DNA from: an uncultured Clostridia bacterium
GTDB lineage: Bacteria > Bacillota > Clostridia > Christensenellales > CAG-917
Direction: 5' to 3'
DNA length: 51,102 nt
Assembly: GCA_944363035.1 (NCBI GenBank)
Contig: CALVTS010000012.1
Location: forward strand, 1-51,102
This document shows positions 9,301-16,934 of this stretch, in pieces. The notes beneath the pieces are model-generated. The model saw only the letters and a list, made by a program, of their open reading frames with translations, was not told the DNA's origin and did not search any database. The translations under genes and the position numbers were made by a program. Every line of letters begins with the position of its first letter. Position 1 is the first letter of the stretch.

Positions 9301-9351
9301 CATAAGTTATACGCTTATGTTAAGTACGGAAAAAGCGCCGGTCAACGGCGC
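9301..9351 (-). promoter_or_regulatory. murE promoter overlapping the pbp terminator
   Basis: On the minus strand a terminator-like hairpin (GCGCCG at 9346-9351, CGGCGC at 9335-9340, then a five-T tract at 9330-9334) follows the PBP gene. Its loop holds a -35 TTGACC (9340-9345), 17 bp from a -10 TAACAT (9317-9322). A six-bp inverted repeat CATAAG/CTTATG (9301-9306, 9314-9319) lies around and beyond the -10. The end of one dcw unit and the start of the next therefore share the same bases. Confidence 0.65.
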
Positions 9352-9418
9352 GGTAAAATAAGACAAAAACGGAATTTTTAAGTGCCTCGGATGAAAACGC
9401 CGCCGAGGGAGAACGCGC

Positions 9419-11347
9419 TCACGTGATGAGCAATACGGTATTTCTGCCGTCCACCTCCGTGCCTGCGGCGGGGATCTGTCCCTTCACCTCTCCGCCGTCG
9501 CCGTCCACCTCGACATGAAGACCGAGAGAGAGAAGTTTCGCCCTCGCCTGCTGGACGCTCATCCCTACATGATCCCCGAGGACGAACGGTTCGCCTATCA
9601 CTTCCGCCTCCTCCCCCGTAAACTCGGGGCGCACTCCGAGATGCGCGAAGACGGCTTCGTATATGTCCCCCACGAGGGGCGCGGCGACCATTGACCCGTA
9701 ATACATATATCCCTGCGGCTCGTCCACGAGCAGGAGCACCGCATACGGCGCCTCCTCTTCGAGAGAAAATCCCAAAAATGAGGAGATGTATTTCCCCTGC
9801 GCGATGCGTCCGTCCTCGTATTTCTGCGCCGTGCCCGTCTTTCCCGCTATGCGGTAGCCGGGGACATACGCGCTCTTCCCGCTCCCCGAGGACACCACGC
9901 TCTCCAAAAGAGCCCGCATGGTCTCAGATGTGCTCGCCGACACCGTTTTCCCTCGGGAGGGAAATTCCTCCGTCGCGGTGACGCCGCTATACGTATCCCG
10001 CACTCCTTTCAGCACGTGCGGAGTCACGAGCGTCCCTCCGTTCACCACCGAACAGGCGGCGGCAAGCAGACCTATCGGGGTCACCGCCACAGCCTGCCCG
10101 AATCCTATCCTGGCAAGATCCACGGACTTCACGTCCTCCTCAGAGATGAATATCCCCGAAGTCTCTCCCGTCACGTCCACTCCCGTCTTTTCGCGGAGCC
10201 CGAACGCTTCGAGATAGTCGTAAAACTTCTCTGTGCCCATTGCGAGAGCGCTGTCCATGAACACGCAGTTACAGCTCTGCTCCACCCCCTCGGCAAAACT
10301 CACCGAACCGTGTCCTTTTGCTTTCCAGCAACGTATCTTCTGCCCGTCCACCAAGCGGCTCCCCGCGCAGTAATATCTGTCGGTGACGCTCACCGTCCCC
10401 GTATCCAACGCCGCCGCGGCGGTGAGTATCTTGAATGTGGAACCGGGCTCGTACACCGTGGATACGGCTTTGGGTTTCGCCGTCCCGAACAGAGTGACGG
10501 GATCATCTCTCGGCACGTCGTTGAGGTCGAAAGAGGGATATTCCGCCAGCGCGACTATCTCCCCCGTGGTGTAGTCCATCACTATGCAGGTCGCGGACTT
10601 GGGGTCGAACTGCGCCGCCGCCTTTCGGAGCGCGCCCTCGGCTATGCGCTGTATGTCCGCGTCGAGGGTGGTCACGATGTCCATCCCGCGCACGGCGGGG
10701 ACATAACGGTCCGTCCCTCCCTCGAGCTCCCGCCCGATGAGGTCGGTCTCGGTGAGGATCATGCCGTCCGTGCCCGAGAGATATTTGTCGTAATAGGCTT
10801 CCAATCCCGCCTGCCCGTCCCCGTCGAACCCCGTGAAGCCGAGCACCTGCGTCATCATATCCCCGAAGGGATAATATCTCAGATTGTCCTCACCGTAATA
10901 TATCCCCGAAAGTCCCGAGGAGACCAGCGCGTCCAGCTCGGTTTTTTCGGCGCCTCTCGCGACGGTGACCTCCGAAACGCGGGAGGATATCTTTTCAAGA
11001 ACGTCGTCGTATTCGTAGCCGAACACCGAAGAAAGCAGTCTCGCCACCTCCTCCTTGTCCTCCACGGCGGCTGGTCTGACATAGATGTTGTAGCGCGTCG
11101 CGGTGTCGGCAAGCACCACGCCGTTGCGGTCGAGTATCCTCCCGCGAGGAGCTTCCAACGGCACATCCCTCATCCATTGGGAGATCGCGCGCGCCCCGAG
11201 TTCCTCCCCCTCCGCGACCATGACCGCGAACATCTTGCCCATCACCGCCGCAAAGGAAAAAGCCGCAAGCAGTAAAACCGCCAGCAGCCTTTTCCTCGGA
11301 TTATGAATTATAGGGATTTGATTATGGTCCTGTCTTGTCCGTCTCAT
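9419..11347 (-). CDS. Class B penicillin-binding protein, FtsI/SpoVD type, with PASTA domain
   Basis: Membrane-anchored D,D-transpeptidase that crosslinks septal peptidoglycan. One N-terminal membrane helix (about residues 20-43) is followed by a PBP dimerisation domain (APRGRILDRNG), then the transpeptidase with STFK (303-306), SCN (358-360) and KTGT (503-506). The C-terminus holds one PASTA-like domain (about 575-642). The start is the ATG giving 642 residues; an in-frame TTG two codons earlier is less likely. The start lacks a Shine-Dalgarno and lies one base after a perfect 7-bp inverted repeat, an unusual translation start region. Confidence 0.94.
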   Translation of the reverse strand: MRRTRQDHNQIPIIHNPRKRLLAVLLLAAFSFAAVMGKMFAVMVAEGEELGARAISQWMRDVPLEAPRGRILDRNGVVLADTATRYNIYVRPAAVEDKEEVARLLSSVFGYEYDDVLEKISSRVSEVTVARGAEKTELDALVSSGLSGIYYGEDNLRYYPFGDMMTQVLGFTGFDGDGQAGLEAYYDKYLSGTDGMILTETDLIGRELEGGTDRYVPAVRGMDIVTTLDADIQRIAEGALRKAAAQFDPKSATCIVMDYTTGEIVALAEYPSFDLNDVPRDDPVTLFGTAKPKAVSTVYEPGSTFKILTAAAALDTGTVSVTDRYYCAGSRLVDGQKIRCWKAKGHGSVSFAEGVEQSCNCVFMDSALAMGTEKFYDYLEAFGLREKTGVDVTGETSGIFISEEDVKSVDLARIGFGQAVAVTPIGLLAAACSVVNGGTLVTPHVLKGVRDTYSGVTATEEFPSRGKTVSASTSETMRALLESVVSSGSGKSAYVPGYRIAGKTGTAQKYEDGRIAQGKYISSFLGFSLEEEAPYAVLLLVDEPQGYMYYGSMVAAPLVGDIYEAVFAHLGVRPEFTGEEAEVIGEPFVLGDHVGMSVQQARAKLLSLGLHVEVDGDGGEVKGQIPAAGTEVDGRNTVLLIT

Positions 11348-11348
11348 A

Positions 11349-11365
11349 CCCAAATGATATTTGGG
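11349..11365. promoter_or_regulatory. Palindrome abutting the PBP start codon
   Basis: CCCAAAT-GAT-ATTTGGG is a perfect 7-bp inverted repeat with a 3-base centre, ending one base before the PBP ATG. It occupies the place where a ribosome-binding site should be, so it could be an mRNA hairpin controlling initiation or an operator. Confidence 0.5.
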
Positions 11366-11384
11366 CGGGAGACTTATTATGCGC

Positions 11385-12062
11385 TCATTCCACGACCGCG
11401 ATCTCTGCGGAAGGCACCGCTGCCGTCCCGTTGTTGAGGGGCTTCGCGTTGACGATGATGAGCACGCCCACTATCGCGAGCACCACGACGTAAGCCGCGA
11501 TGATGAGTTTTGCTTTGATGCCGAGACGCGCCTTTTTCTTGCTCTTGTTCGCGGCGCGGTACTTTGCGGCGTAATCTTCGGAGGCATAGCTCTCCCTCGC
11601 CTGCTGAGCGTACCTTGCGTCCCTTTCGGACGCCGCGCCCGCAGAAAGTCTCTCGTAAAGTTCCTCCCCCGAAGCGCGTTCCGCGTCGTTGCGGGTGAAT
11701 TCGTAAAGTCCGCCCGCTTCATGACCGCGCTCGTAGCCGCCGTCATATCCGTAACGGTCGGGCTCGACGGGAGCTCTGCGCTCGCCGAGATATTGCTCCG
11801 TCGCGCGGTACTCCTCCTCTCTGGGAGCTCTGTACGGACGGGAAGCCTCATAGTTCCTCGCCGCTTCCGCCGAGCGGGGCGCGGGGGCGGGGCGACGATC
11901 GAGATCGTAATCGTAGCCGTACGCCGCGTTGTCGTATGCCGCCGCGTCATCGCGGGTGCGACGCGCCGTAAATTCGCCGTATGAAGGGAATCTGTCCGTC
12001 GCGAGGTCCGCGGGAGCGTCTCCCCTGTTGCGTCCCAGCAATTCGTCCAACGTGATAGCCAT
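11385..12062 (-). CDS. Single-pass membrane protein in the ftsL position
   Basis: 225 residues between rsmH and the class B PBP, where Gram-positive dcw clusters encode FtsL. About 180 N-terminal residues are low-complexity, rich in Tyr, Arg, Ala and Glu, and probably disordered and cytoplasmic. A basic stretch SKKKARLGIKAK precedes one membrane helix (about 186-205), leaving only about 20 residues outside. Classical FtsL has a short cytoplasmic part and a long external coiled coil, so this topology is nearly the reverse. I call it an FtsL-position protein, not FtsL. It probably acts with the PBP and FtsW at the septum, by location only. Confidence 0.75.
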   Translation of the reverse strand: MAITLDELLGRNRGDAPADLATDRFPSYGEFTARRTRDDAAAYDNAAYGYDYDLDRRPAPAPRSAEAARNYEASRPYRAPREEEYRATEQYLGERRAPVEPDRYGYDGGYERGHEAGGLYEFTRNDAERASGEELYERLSAGAASERDARYAQQARESYASEDYAAKYRAANKSKKKARLGIKAKLIIAAYVVVLAIVGVLIIVNAKPLNNGTAAVPSAEIAVVE

Positions 12063-12075
12063 GATATCGATCTCC

Positions 12076-13020
12076 TTATTCTTTCCCCGTTCTTCGGATA
12101 ATTCTCAGTTTCGCGCTTTCCGCTCTCGGATTTTCCCTGAGTTCGGCGGCGGACGCCGTGATAGGTTTTGAGTTGACAAGTTCGACTTCTTTCACTTTCC
12201 CGCACACGCACACCGGGAAATCCGGCGGACAGGTGCATGAAAGGGACATTTGCCTGAAAGCGTTTTTCACTATCCTGTCTTCCAGCGAATGGAAGGTGAT
12301 CACCGCCATCCTGCCGCCCGGGACCAGCCTCCCCGCGAGCGCGGTCACCGCCTCCGAAAGCCCCTCCAATTCGCCGTTCACCTCAATGCGTATCGCCTGA
12401 AAGGTGCGCTTTGCGGGATTCCCGAACTTGTGCCTCGTCGCGGCGGGATAACATCCCGCCACCAGCTCCGCAAGCTGCAACGTCGTGCGGATGGGAGCCT
12501 TCTCCCTTTCGCGCACTATCCTCGCCGCGATGCGCCCCGCGAGTTTTTCCTCGCCGTATTCGCGCAGTATGCGGACAAGTTCGCTTTCGGTATATCCGTT
12601 GACGACTTCGTATGCGCTCTCTCCCGCCGAGCGGTCCATGCGCATATCCAGAGGCGCGTCCTTCATATAGCTGAATCCTCTTTCTGCCGAATCCAGCTGC
12701 CAGCTTGACACCCCGAGGTCGAGGAGCACTCCGTCGAGCCCTCCTATGCCGAGTTCGTCAAGATCGGCGCACGCGTTCTTGAAATCGTCGCGTATGAAAG
12801 TCACTCTGTCAATGTACTCTCGGAGCCGTTCCCGCGCCGCCTCGTGAGCGTCCGCGTCACGGTCCACCGCGATGAGCCTCCCTCCTGCGGTCAGTCTCTT
12901 CGCTATCTCGCGCGAATGCCCGCCTCCCCCCATCGTACCGTCCAGATATATCCCGTCCGGTTTGATGTCAAGAGCCTCGATGCACTCCGCAAGCATCACG
13001 GGTTTGTGAGAAAATTCCAC
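12076..13020 (-). CDS. rsmH: 16S rRNA (cytosine1402-N4)-methyltransferase RsmH
   Basis: SAM-dependent methyltransferase (also called MraW) that modifies C1402 in the decoding centre of 16S rRNA. The N-terminal SAM motif GTMGGGGHSREI is followed by LDLGVSSWQLD, MRMD and the C-terminal FHSLEDRIVK. Its 314 residues match the family. The start codon is GTG, one base after the mraZ stop, with a G-rich stretch upstream. It is the second gene of the mraZ unit. Confidence 0.97.
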   Translation of the reverse strand: MEFSHKPVMLAECIEALDIKPDGIYLDGTMGGGGHSREIAKRLTAGGRLIAVDRDADAHEAARERLREYIDRVTFIRDDFKNACADLDELGIGGLDGVLLDLGVSSWQLDSAERGFSYMKDAPLDMRMDRSAGESAYEVVNGYTESELVRILREYGEEKLAGRIAARIVREREKAPIRTTLQLAELVAGCYPAATRHKFGNPAKRTFQAIRIEVNGELEGLSEAVTALAGRLVPGGRMAVITFHSLEDRIVKNAFRQMSLSCTCPPDFPVCVCGKVKEVELVNSKPITASAAELRENPRAESAKLRIIRRTGKE

Positions 13021-13021
13021 C

Positions 13022-13468
13022 TCACACCCCCAGTTTTTTCAATCTGTCGAGCATCCTTGCGAGATTTGCGGGATCCAGCACGCTGTATCGCGCGTCCCAA
13101 ACCTCTGCGGGCCATACTTCGAGGTAAGTCATCTTGCCCACGAATACGACATCCTTCTTTATGCCCGCGACCTCGGCGAGCTCGGCGGGAAGTCTCACCC
13201 TGCCCTGCGCGTCCTCTTCGAGATATCGCGCGTTCGCCATGATGTCGGTGGAAACGTCGTTGAGCTCGGAGTTGGCAAACGCGTTCTGTTCGCGCACGGA
13301 CTCCAAGGTTTCCAGAAGTTTGTCCTCGGGGACGATGAAGAGACACCCCGCCCTGCCCGGCAAAATACAGCAACTGCCGCCCAGCACCTCGCGGTACCTG
13401 GCGGGGATACGCATTCTGCCCTTGTCGTCAAGCTGATGACGAGCGTTGCCCAACAGGAATTTCGGCAT
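13022..13468 (-). CDS. mraZ: Transcriptional regulator MraZ
   Basis: Two tandem AbrB/SpoVT-like swapped-hairpin domains form the DNA-binding ring protein that controls the dcw cluster. Both domain signatures are visible: DDKGRMRIP near the N-terminus and DAQGRVRLP in the middle. The start is the ATG giving MPKFLLG, with AAGGAGG eight bases upstream; a longer frame upstream is not supported. GTGG repeats overlapping its own promoter suggest autoregulation. Confidence 0.96.
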   Translation of the reverse strand: MPKFLLGNARHQLDDKGRMRIPARYREVLGGSCCILPGRAGCLFIVPEDKLLETLESVREQNAFANSELNDVSTDIMANARYLEEDAQGRVRLPAELAEVAGIKKDVVFVGKMTYLEVWPAEVWDARYSVLDPANLARMLDRLKKLGV

Positions 13469-13487
13469 CTCTTTCCTCCTTGCTAGT

Positions 13488-13523
13488 AGTCTAAACCACT
13501 TTTGACCACCAGTCAACCACTTT
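13488..13523 (-). promoter_or_regulatory. mraZ promoter with MraZ-type GTGG boxes
   Basis: On the minus strand -35 TTGACT (13511-13516), a 17-bp spacer and -10 TAGACT (13488-13493) lie about 20 bases before the mraZ ATG. Three GTGG direct repeats (13517-13520, 13506-13509, 13496-13499) occur at 10-11 bp spacing, two of them inside AAAGTGG. Closely spaced repeats with a GTGG or TGGG core upstream of mraZ are the known MraZ operator style, so binding here would block the polymerase. Confidence 0.8.
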
Positions 13524-13563
13524 CGGAAATTTCCGACGAAAAATTTTTAATGATTTTGAAACA

Positions 13564-13579
13564 TCCACTATTTAGTGGA
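13564..13579. promoter_or_regulatory. Palindrome between mraZ and the divergent gene
   Basis: TCCACTA-TT-TAGTGGA is a perfect 7-bp inverted repeat containing one further GTGG/CCAC core on each strand, 41 bp upstream of the mraZ boxes. It may be an extra regulator site. Confidence 0.4.
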
Positions 13580-13662
13580 GTTTTTGAAAGAGAATTTTTT
13601 CGACAACATTTTTTCTGCGCCGTTTTTCCCCAGTTTTAGACCCGATATCTCGCCAAAATTTA

Positions 13663-13697
13663 GTTTACAATTCAATCATATCAGTTCACTTGTAAAC
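13663..13697. promoter_or_regulatory. Spaced inverted repeat upstream of the 210-residue Cys protein gene
   Basis: GTTTACAA (13663-13670) and TTGTAAAC (13690-13697) are perfect inverted 8-mers, 27 bp centre to centre. They lie about 100 bases before the next gene. This is compatible with a regulator binding two half sites. Confidence 0.4.
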
Positions 13698-13796
13698 CTT
13701 ATTCATTCGGTGCGCCATCCTCCTCTCCCCGCCGCTTTCACCTTTGCCGCGGCGGAGTCATATATTACAGCAAAGCTCAAAAAAGGAGGTAAAAAG

Positions 13797-14429
13797 ATGT
13801 CTTTTTGCAATTCCGGAAACGCCGACCGATGCCCCGGGAACATCAGCGGCAATCCCATGAACGGGCTTTGCGAAAAAGTTTGCGTTCAGGTGAGAAAGGT
13901 CTTTGACGCCTGCATCTCGCAGACCACCCTCGAAAACCTTTCGGTGACCCTCACCGACCTGTCCCCCGCTTCCCCCGCAGAGCCCCTCACCTTCGTCAGC
14001 GGAAGGTCCACCTCATCAAGAGGCGTCATCACCGCTCTCACGGTCACGCCCCTCACGGACAGACCCGGGCTTTCCAGAGTGCTGGCAACGGTGTCCATAC
14101 CCGTCAGCATCACCTACACCGACGCCAACGGCGTCGAGGGCACGGGCACCGGCTCTCTCTCACTCACGGAGGACGTGGTCATGTGCGTGCCCACCGGGAG
14201 CGTATTCCCCGTCGAACTCGCCGCCACCGTGAATATGGCGAGCCCCAACGGCGTTTACGTCAGCGGCACCACCTTTTCGATCACGGCTTGCACCACCGTA
14301 GTGCTCAAAGTGCTCGCCGACGTGGATCTGCTCCTGCCCTCTTACGGCTACTGCAAGATCCCGCCCTGCACGGAGTTTTCGCAGGAAGTGTGCCAAGGCG
14401 TGTTCGACCTGCCCCTCTTCCCGAGCTGA
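13797..14429 (+). CDS. Conserved protein of unknown function, Cys-containing, beta-rich
   Basis: A 210-residue protein with no signal peptide or membrane segment. The N-terminus has several cysteines (SFCNSGNADRCPGN), then EKVCVQVRKVFDACISQTTL, a Thr/Val/Ser-rich beta-like core and a C-terminal motif SYGYCKIPPCTEF. It resembles from memory an uncharacterised family in Clostridia with the same VFDAC and YGYC-PPC motifs; the function is unknown to me. AAAGGAGG precedes the ATG, and an in-frame extension upstream is rejected. A strong terminator follows. Confidence 0.85.
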   Translation: MSFCNSGNADRCPGNISGNPMNGLCEKVCVQVRKVFDACISQTTLENLSVTLTDLSPASPAEPLTFVSGRSTSSRGVITALTVTPLTDRPGLSRVLATVSIPVSITYTDANGVEGTGTGSLSLTEDVVMCVPTGSVFPVELAATVNMASPNGVYVSGTTFSITACTTVVLKVLADVDLLLPSYGYCKIPPCTEFSQEVCQGVFDLPLFPS

Positions 14430-14472
14430 GGAAGAGGGAAAGAAAAACGCGGAGCGTTTGCTCCGCTTTTTT
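14412..14472 (+). terminator. Double hairpin terminator
   Basis: A 9-bp stem (CCCTCTTCC 14412-14420, GGAAGAGGG 14430-14438) spans the stop codon. It is followed by a canonical terminator: GCGGAGC (14449-14455), loop GTTT, GCTCCGC (14460-14466), then six T. Confidence 0.9.
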
Positions 14473-15072
14473 CGTATTCCCGAAAAAAGGCTGTTCGCCT
14501 CCACGGACAAAGGGGACACGCCCTCCTCCGAGCCCGTCAGACGCATTTTAAGGCGCGTCGGGGCTTTTTCGAGACTCCCTTCATTTTCCGCACCCGCGCG
14601 CACTCTTCGCGTTCCACGCGCCCTCACACGCCGCTCGCATGGGAGCGCACCCGCACCGCGCGCCCTGCGCAATCTCGGACCCACTCGCCCCAAACACATA
14701 CGAGTCCCGTCGCGCTGAATTTGCGCCTTTTTGCGGAACGCGTCCCGAATTTTGCGGCGGCGGCTCCTTTCCCCCACAAATCATGCTCGCTATAACCCCA
14801 CCGGAAATCTTTCAGCGAGGATCCCGCGCTACGCCGCTTTGCGGGGACCCCGAAGCAAAATCATCCGAAAATCTCTTGCTCTGAGGTGCGAGCAGTTCCG
14901 CGCCAACCGATTTTTGGCTGAGCAATTTCGGGGTCCCCGAGTGAAAATCTATGATTTTCAGTTGGGGTAAAAGTCGCTGTAGCTAATACTTGACTGTATT
15001 AGCAAGGCGGATGACGCGGTTCAGGCGGAAATCGGCGGCGCTGAACCTAGTTCGTATTATTCCTGTCTGGCA
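14473..15072. other. 600-bp non-coding stretch with four successive hairpins
   Basis: No credible gene. The first 370 bases are C-rich and show nothing I can name. From 14843 on, four perfect inverted repeats follow each other: 12-bp arms at 14843-14854/14927-14938; TGAAAATC/GATTTTCA at 14942-14960; GCTAATAC/GTATTAGC at 14982-15003; GGTTCAG/CTGAACC at 15018-15047. This clustering suggests a structured RNA or repeat remnant. It ends just before the promoter of the phosphoesterase gene. Confidence 0.5.
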
Positions 15073-15100
15073 TTGCAATAATGTGAAAATGTGTTAAAAT
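15073..15100 (+). promoter_or_regulatory. Promoter giving a leaderless phosphoesterase mRNA
   Basis: -35 TTGCAA (15073-15078), 16-bp spacer, -10 TAAAAT (15095-15100). Only six bases separate the -10 from the ATG at 15107, so transcription should start at or next to the A of the start codon. No Shine-Dalgarno is present. Confidence 0.65.
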
Positions 15101-15106
15101 GCAAAT

Positions 15107-15796
15107 ATGAAAGTGTTTGCGATAAGCGATCTTCACCTCTCCTTTGCCGCAGAAAAGCCCATGGACATCTTCGGCGACGGATGGTCCGACCACTTCGGAC
15201 GCGTGAGCGAAAATTGGCGCGCGCGCGTCGGAGAGGAGGATCTCGTGTTGCTCGGAGGGGATCTTTCATGGGGGATGAACATCGAGCAAGCCGCCCCCGA
15301 CTACGCCGCCATCGCCGCCCTCCCCGGGAAAAAGGCGGTGGTGAAAGGCAATCACGACCTGTATTGGGGGTCTCTCGGCAAAATGCAGACGGCATTCCCG
15401 GAGTTTTGTTTTCTGCAAAACAACTGCCTGCGTTTCGGCAACTTTCTCATCGCGGGCTCAAGAGGATGGACGGTGCCGAGCGATAACTCCGAGGAACACG
15501 ACGTGAAGATATACCGAAGGGAACTCATACGCCTCGAGCTCTCCCTCTCGCATATGCAAAAACTCCGCACCCCCGATGACAAAGTCATCGCGCTCCTCCA
15601 CTTCCCGCCGTTTGACGCCAAATACAACGACAGCGAAGTCACCGCGCTTTTGGAAAAGTACGCCGTGGACAAGGCGGTGTACGGGCACCTGCACGGCAAG
15701 AATGCAAGAGTCACTCCCGTGGTGGAAAAACACGGCATATCCTATCACATCACCTCCTGCGACCTCATCCGAAACGACCCGATACGACTCTACTGA
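15107..15796 (+). CDS. Calcineurin-like metallophosphoesterase
   Basis: Cytosolic dinuclear-metal phosphohydrolase of 229 residues. Metal-binding motifs appear in order: SDLHLS (8-12), GGDLSWG, GNHDLYWG, LLHFPPF and YGHLHG. The substrate is unknown; the family includes phosphodiesterases and nucleotidases. The DLHL motif lies directly after the first ATG, supporting that start although it has no ribosome-binding site. The promoter position predicts a leaderless transcript. It is monocistronic and convergent with engB. Confidence 0.9.
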   Translation: MKVFAISDLHLSFAAEKPMDIFGDGWSDHFGRVSENWRARVGEEDLVLLGGDLSWGMNIEQAAPDYAAIAALPGKKAVVKGNHDLYWGSLGKMQTAFPEFCFLQNNCLRFGNFLIAGSRGWTVPSDNSEEHDVKIYRRELIRLELSLSHMQKLRTPDDKVIALLHFPPFDAKYNDSEVTALLEKYAVDKAVYGHLHGKNARVTPVVEKHGISYHITSCDLIRNDPIRLY

Positions 15797-16242
15797 CCCT
15801 TACTTCCTCCCGCGTTTAGTAAAGAAACGGACGCCAAAGCGCGCGCAAATTGCGCCCTTTTAATCCGCGCAGGGCTTTCTTCTCATTCGGATCGCTCCGT
15901 CGCCATCGCATCCCGCTCTTGCCCGCTCCGTCCGTGTCATCCGCTTGTCGCTTCGAACGCCTCGACGTCCACTCCGCCCGACATATGCGGCCGACTTTTC
16001 ATCCGAACTTCGATTTTTCACGCCGGCATTGCCGAAAATGAGAAAAGTATTCTCATAATCGCACGAAAGTATAATACTTTTGGGCTTTTTATAGAATACT
16101 TTTGCAAAAATAAAGAACGGCAAACGCCGCCGCATGAGGGATTTTGCGACAAAAAAAAGAGGTCGGTCCGCTCTATGCGGAGCTTCCGCCCCGCCCGAAA
16201 GAACCGCGTCCCGCCTCTTCCGCTCTGCTATATCCTCATCCT
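15797..16242. other. Convergent intergenic region between phosphoesterase gene and engB
   Basis: No gene seen in 446 bases. A weak hairpin GCGCAA-A-TTGCGC followed by CCTTTT (about 15848-15862) may end the plus-strand gene. The 61-bp dyad element lies at 16043-16103. On the minus strand, downstream of engB, an AGAGG/CCTCT stem (16214-16218 and 16158-16162) enclosing a GCGGA/TCCGC stem and followed by eight T (16151-16158) is a plausible engB terminator. Confidence 0.5.
16043..16103. repeat. 61-bp dyad-symmetric element, copy A
   Basis: Outer arms AAAAGTATTCT (16043-16053) and AGAATACTTTT (16093-16103) are perfect inverted repeats. Their common centre (16073) is also the centre of an inner palindrome AAAGTATAATACTTT (16066-16080). 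The same layout with the same spacing occurs at 39554-39614 and, partly, at 46358-46418. It may be a multi-half-site protein-binding element. Alternatively it is a pair of face-to-face promoters, because GTATTC lies 17 bp from TATAAT on both strands. Confidence 0.8.
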
Positions 16243-16842
16243 CTACTCGGGGATAACGTCGGGGATAACGCTGTCTATCCTTTCAAGCACTTCCTCTTTC
16301 CCCGTCTTTTTCAGCGCGGAAACCATATACACGTTGTCCGCCCCCACCCCTATGGCGTTTGCTATCTCCCTCCTGCGCTTCATGAGTTGCGCGCGGGAGA
16401 GCTTGTCGCATTTGGTGGCTATCACGGTGAAAGGGATGTTGTAGTGATACAAAAAATTAAGGAGCATTTTGTCGTCCGAAGTCGGCTCATGCCTCACATC
16501 CAGGAGCACAAACACGTTTTTCAGATTCTTGCTTCCCGTGAGGTAGCCCTCTATCATGCTCCCCCACTTCGCTTTTTCGCTCTTTGAGACCTTCGCGAAT
16601 CCGTACCCCGGGAGGTCCACAAACACCAATTTCCCGTTGTTCACGCCGAAAAAATTCACAAGTCTGGTGCGCCCCGGGTCTCCCGACGTGCGCGCAAGTT
16701 TCCCGTTCCCCGTCAAAAAATTGATGAAGGAAGATTTCCCGACGTTGGACTTGCCCGCAAAGGCGATCTCGGGCGCGCCGAGATCGGGCAATTTGGCGGG
16801 ATCCGCAACGGAAACGATGAACTCCGCATTTTTTATCACCAT
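16243..16842 (-). CDS. engB: Ribosome biogenesis GTPase EngB/YsxC
   Basis: Small Ras-like GTPase (199 residues) needed for 50S subunit maturation. G1 GKSNVGKSS, G3 DLPGYG and G4 TKCDK are intact, with the family marks RTRLVNFF and YHYNIPF. AGGAGGAGGAT precedes the ATG. It follows clpX, as in many Firmicutes where tig-clpX-ysxC are neighbours, but here a terminator and its own promoter intervene. Confidence 0.96.
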   Translation of the reverse strand: MVIKNAEFIVSVADPAKLPDLGAPEIAFAGKSNVGKSSFINFLTGNGKLARTSGDPGRTRLVNFFGVNNGKLVFVDLPGYGFAKVSKSEKAKWGSMIEGYLTGSKNLKNVFVLLDVRHEPTSDDKMLLNFLYHYNIPFTVIATKCDKLSRAQLMKRRREIANAIGVGADNVYMVSALKKTGKEEVLERIDSVIPDVIPE

Positions 16843-16892
16843 ATCCTCCTCCTTCGCCGACGGGAATGGCGGCGTCTCTCATTCGCGTGAGC

Positions 16893-16924
16893 TCGGCTCG
16901 AACTCATTTCGGCTCGAACTCATT
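16893..16924. repeat. Two perfect tandem 16-bp repeats in the engB leader
   Basis: TCGGCTCGAACTCATT occurs twice back to back (16893-16908 and 16909-16924). They lie between the engB promoter and its ribosome-binding site, so they would be in the 5' untranslated RNA. Confidence 0.8.
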
Positions 16925-16934
16925 TCTTTTGACC

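Noticed and set aside
13575..13796. N-terminal extension of the Cys protein
   Set aside because: AAAGGAGG sits right before the ATG at 13797 and the upstream part covers AT-rich regulatory DNA.
14473..14842. Short open frames after the Cys protein gene
   Set aside because: Arg/Pro-rich translations without start signals or family resemblance.
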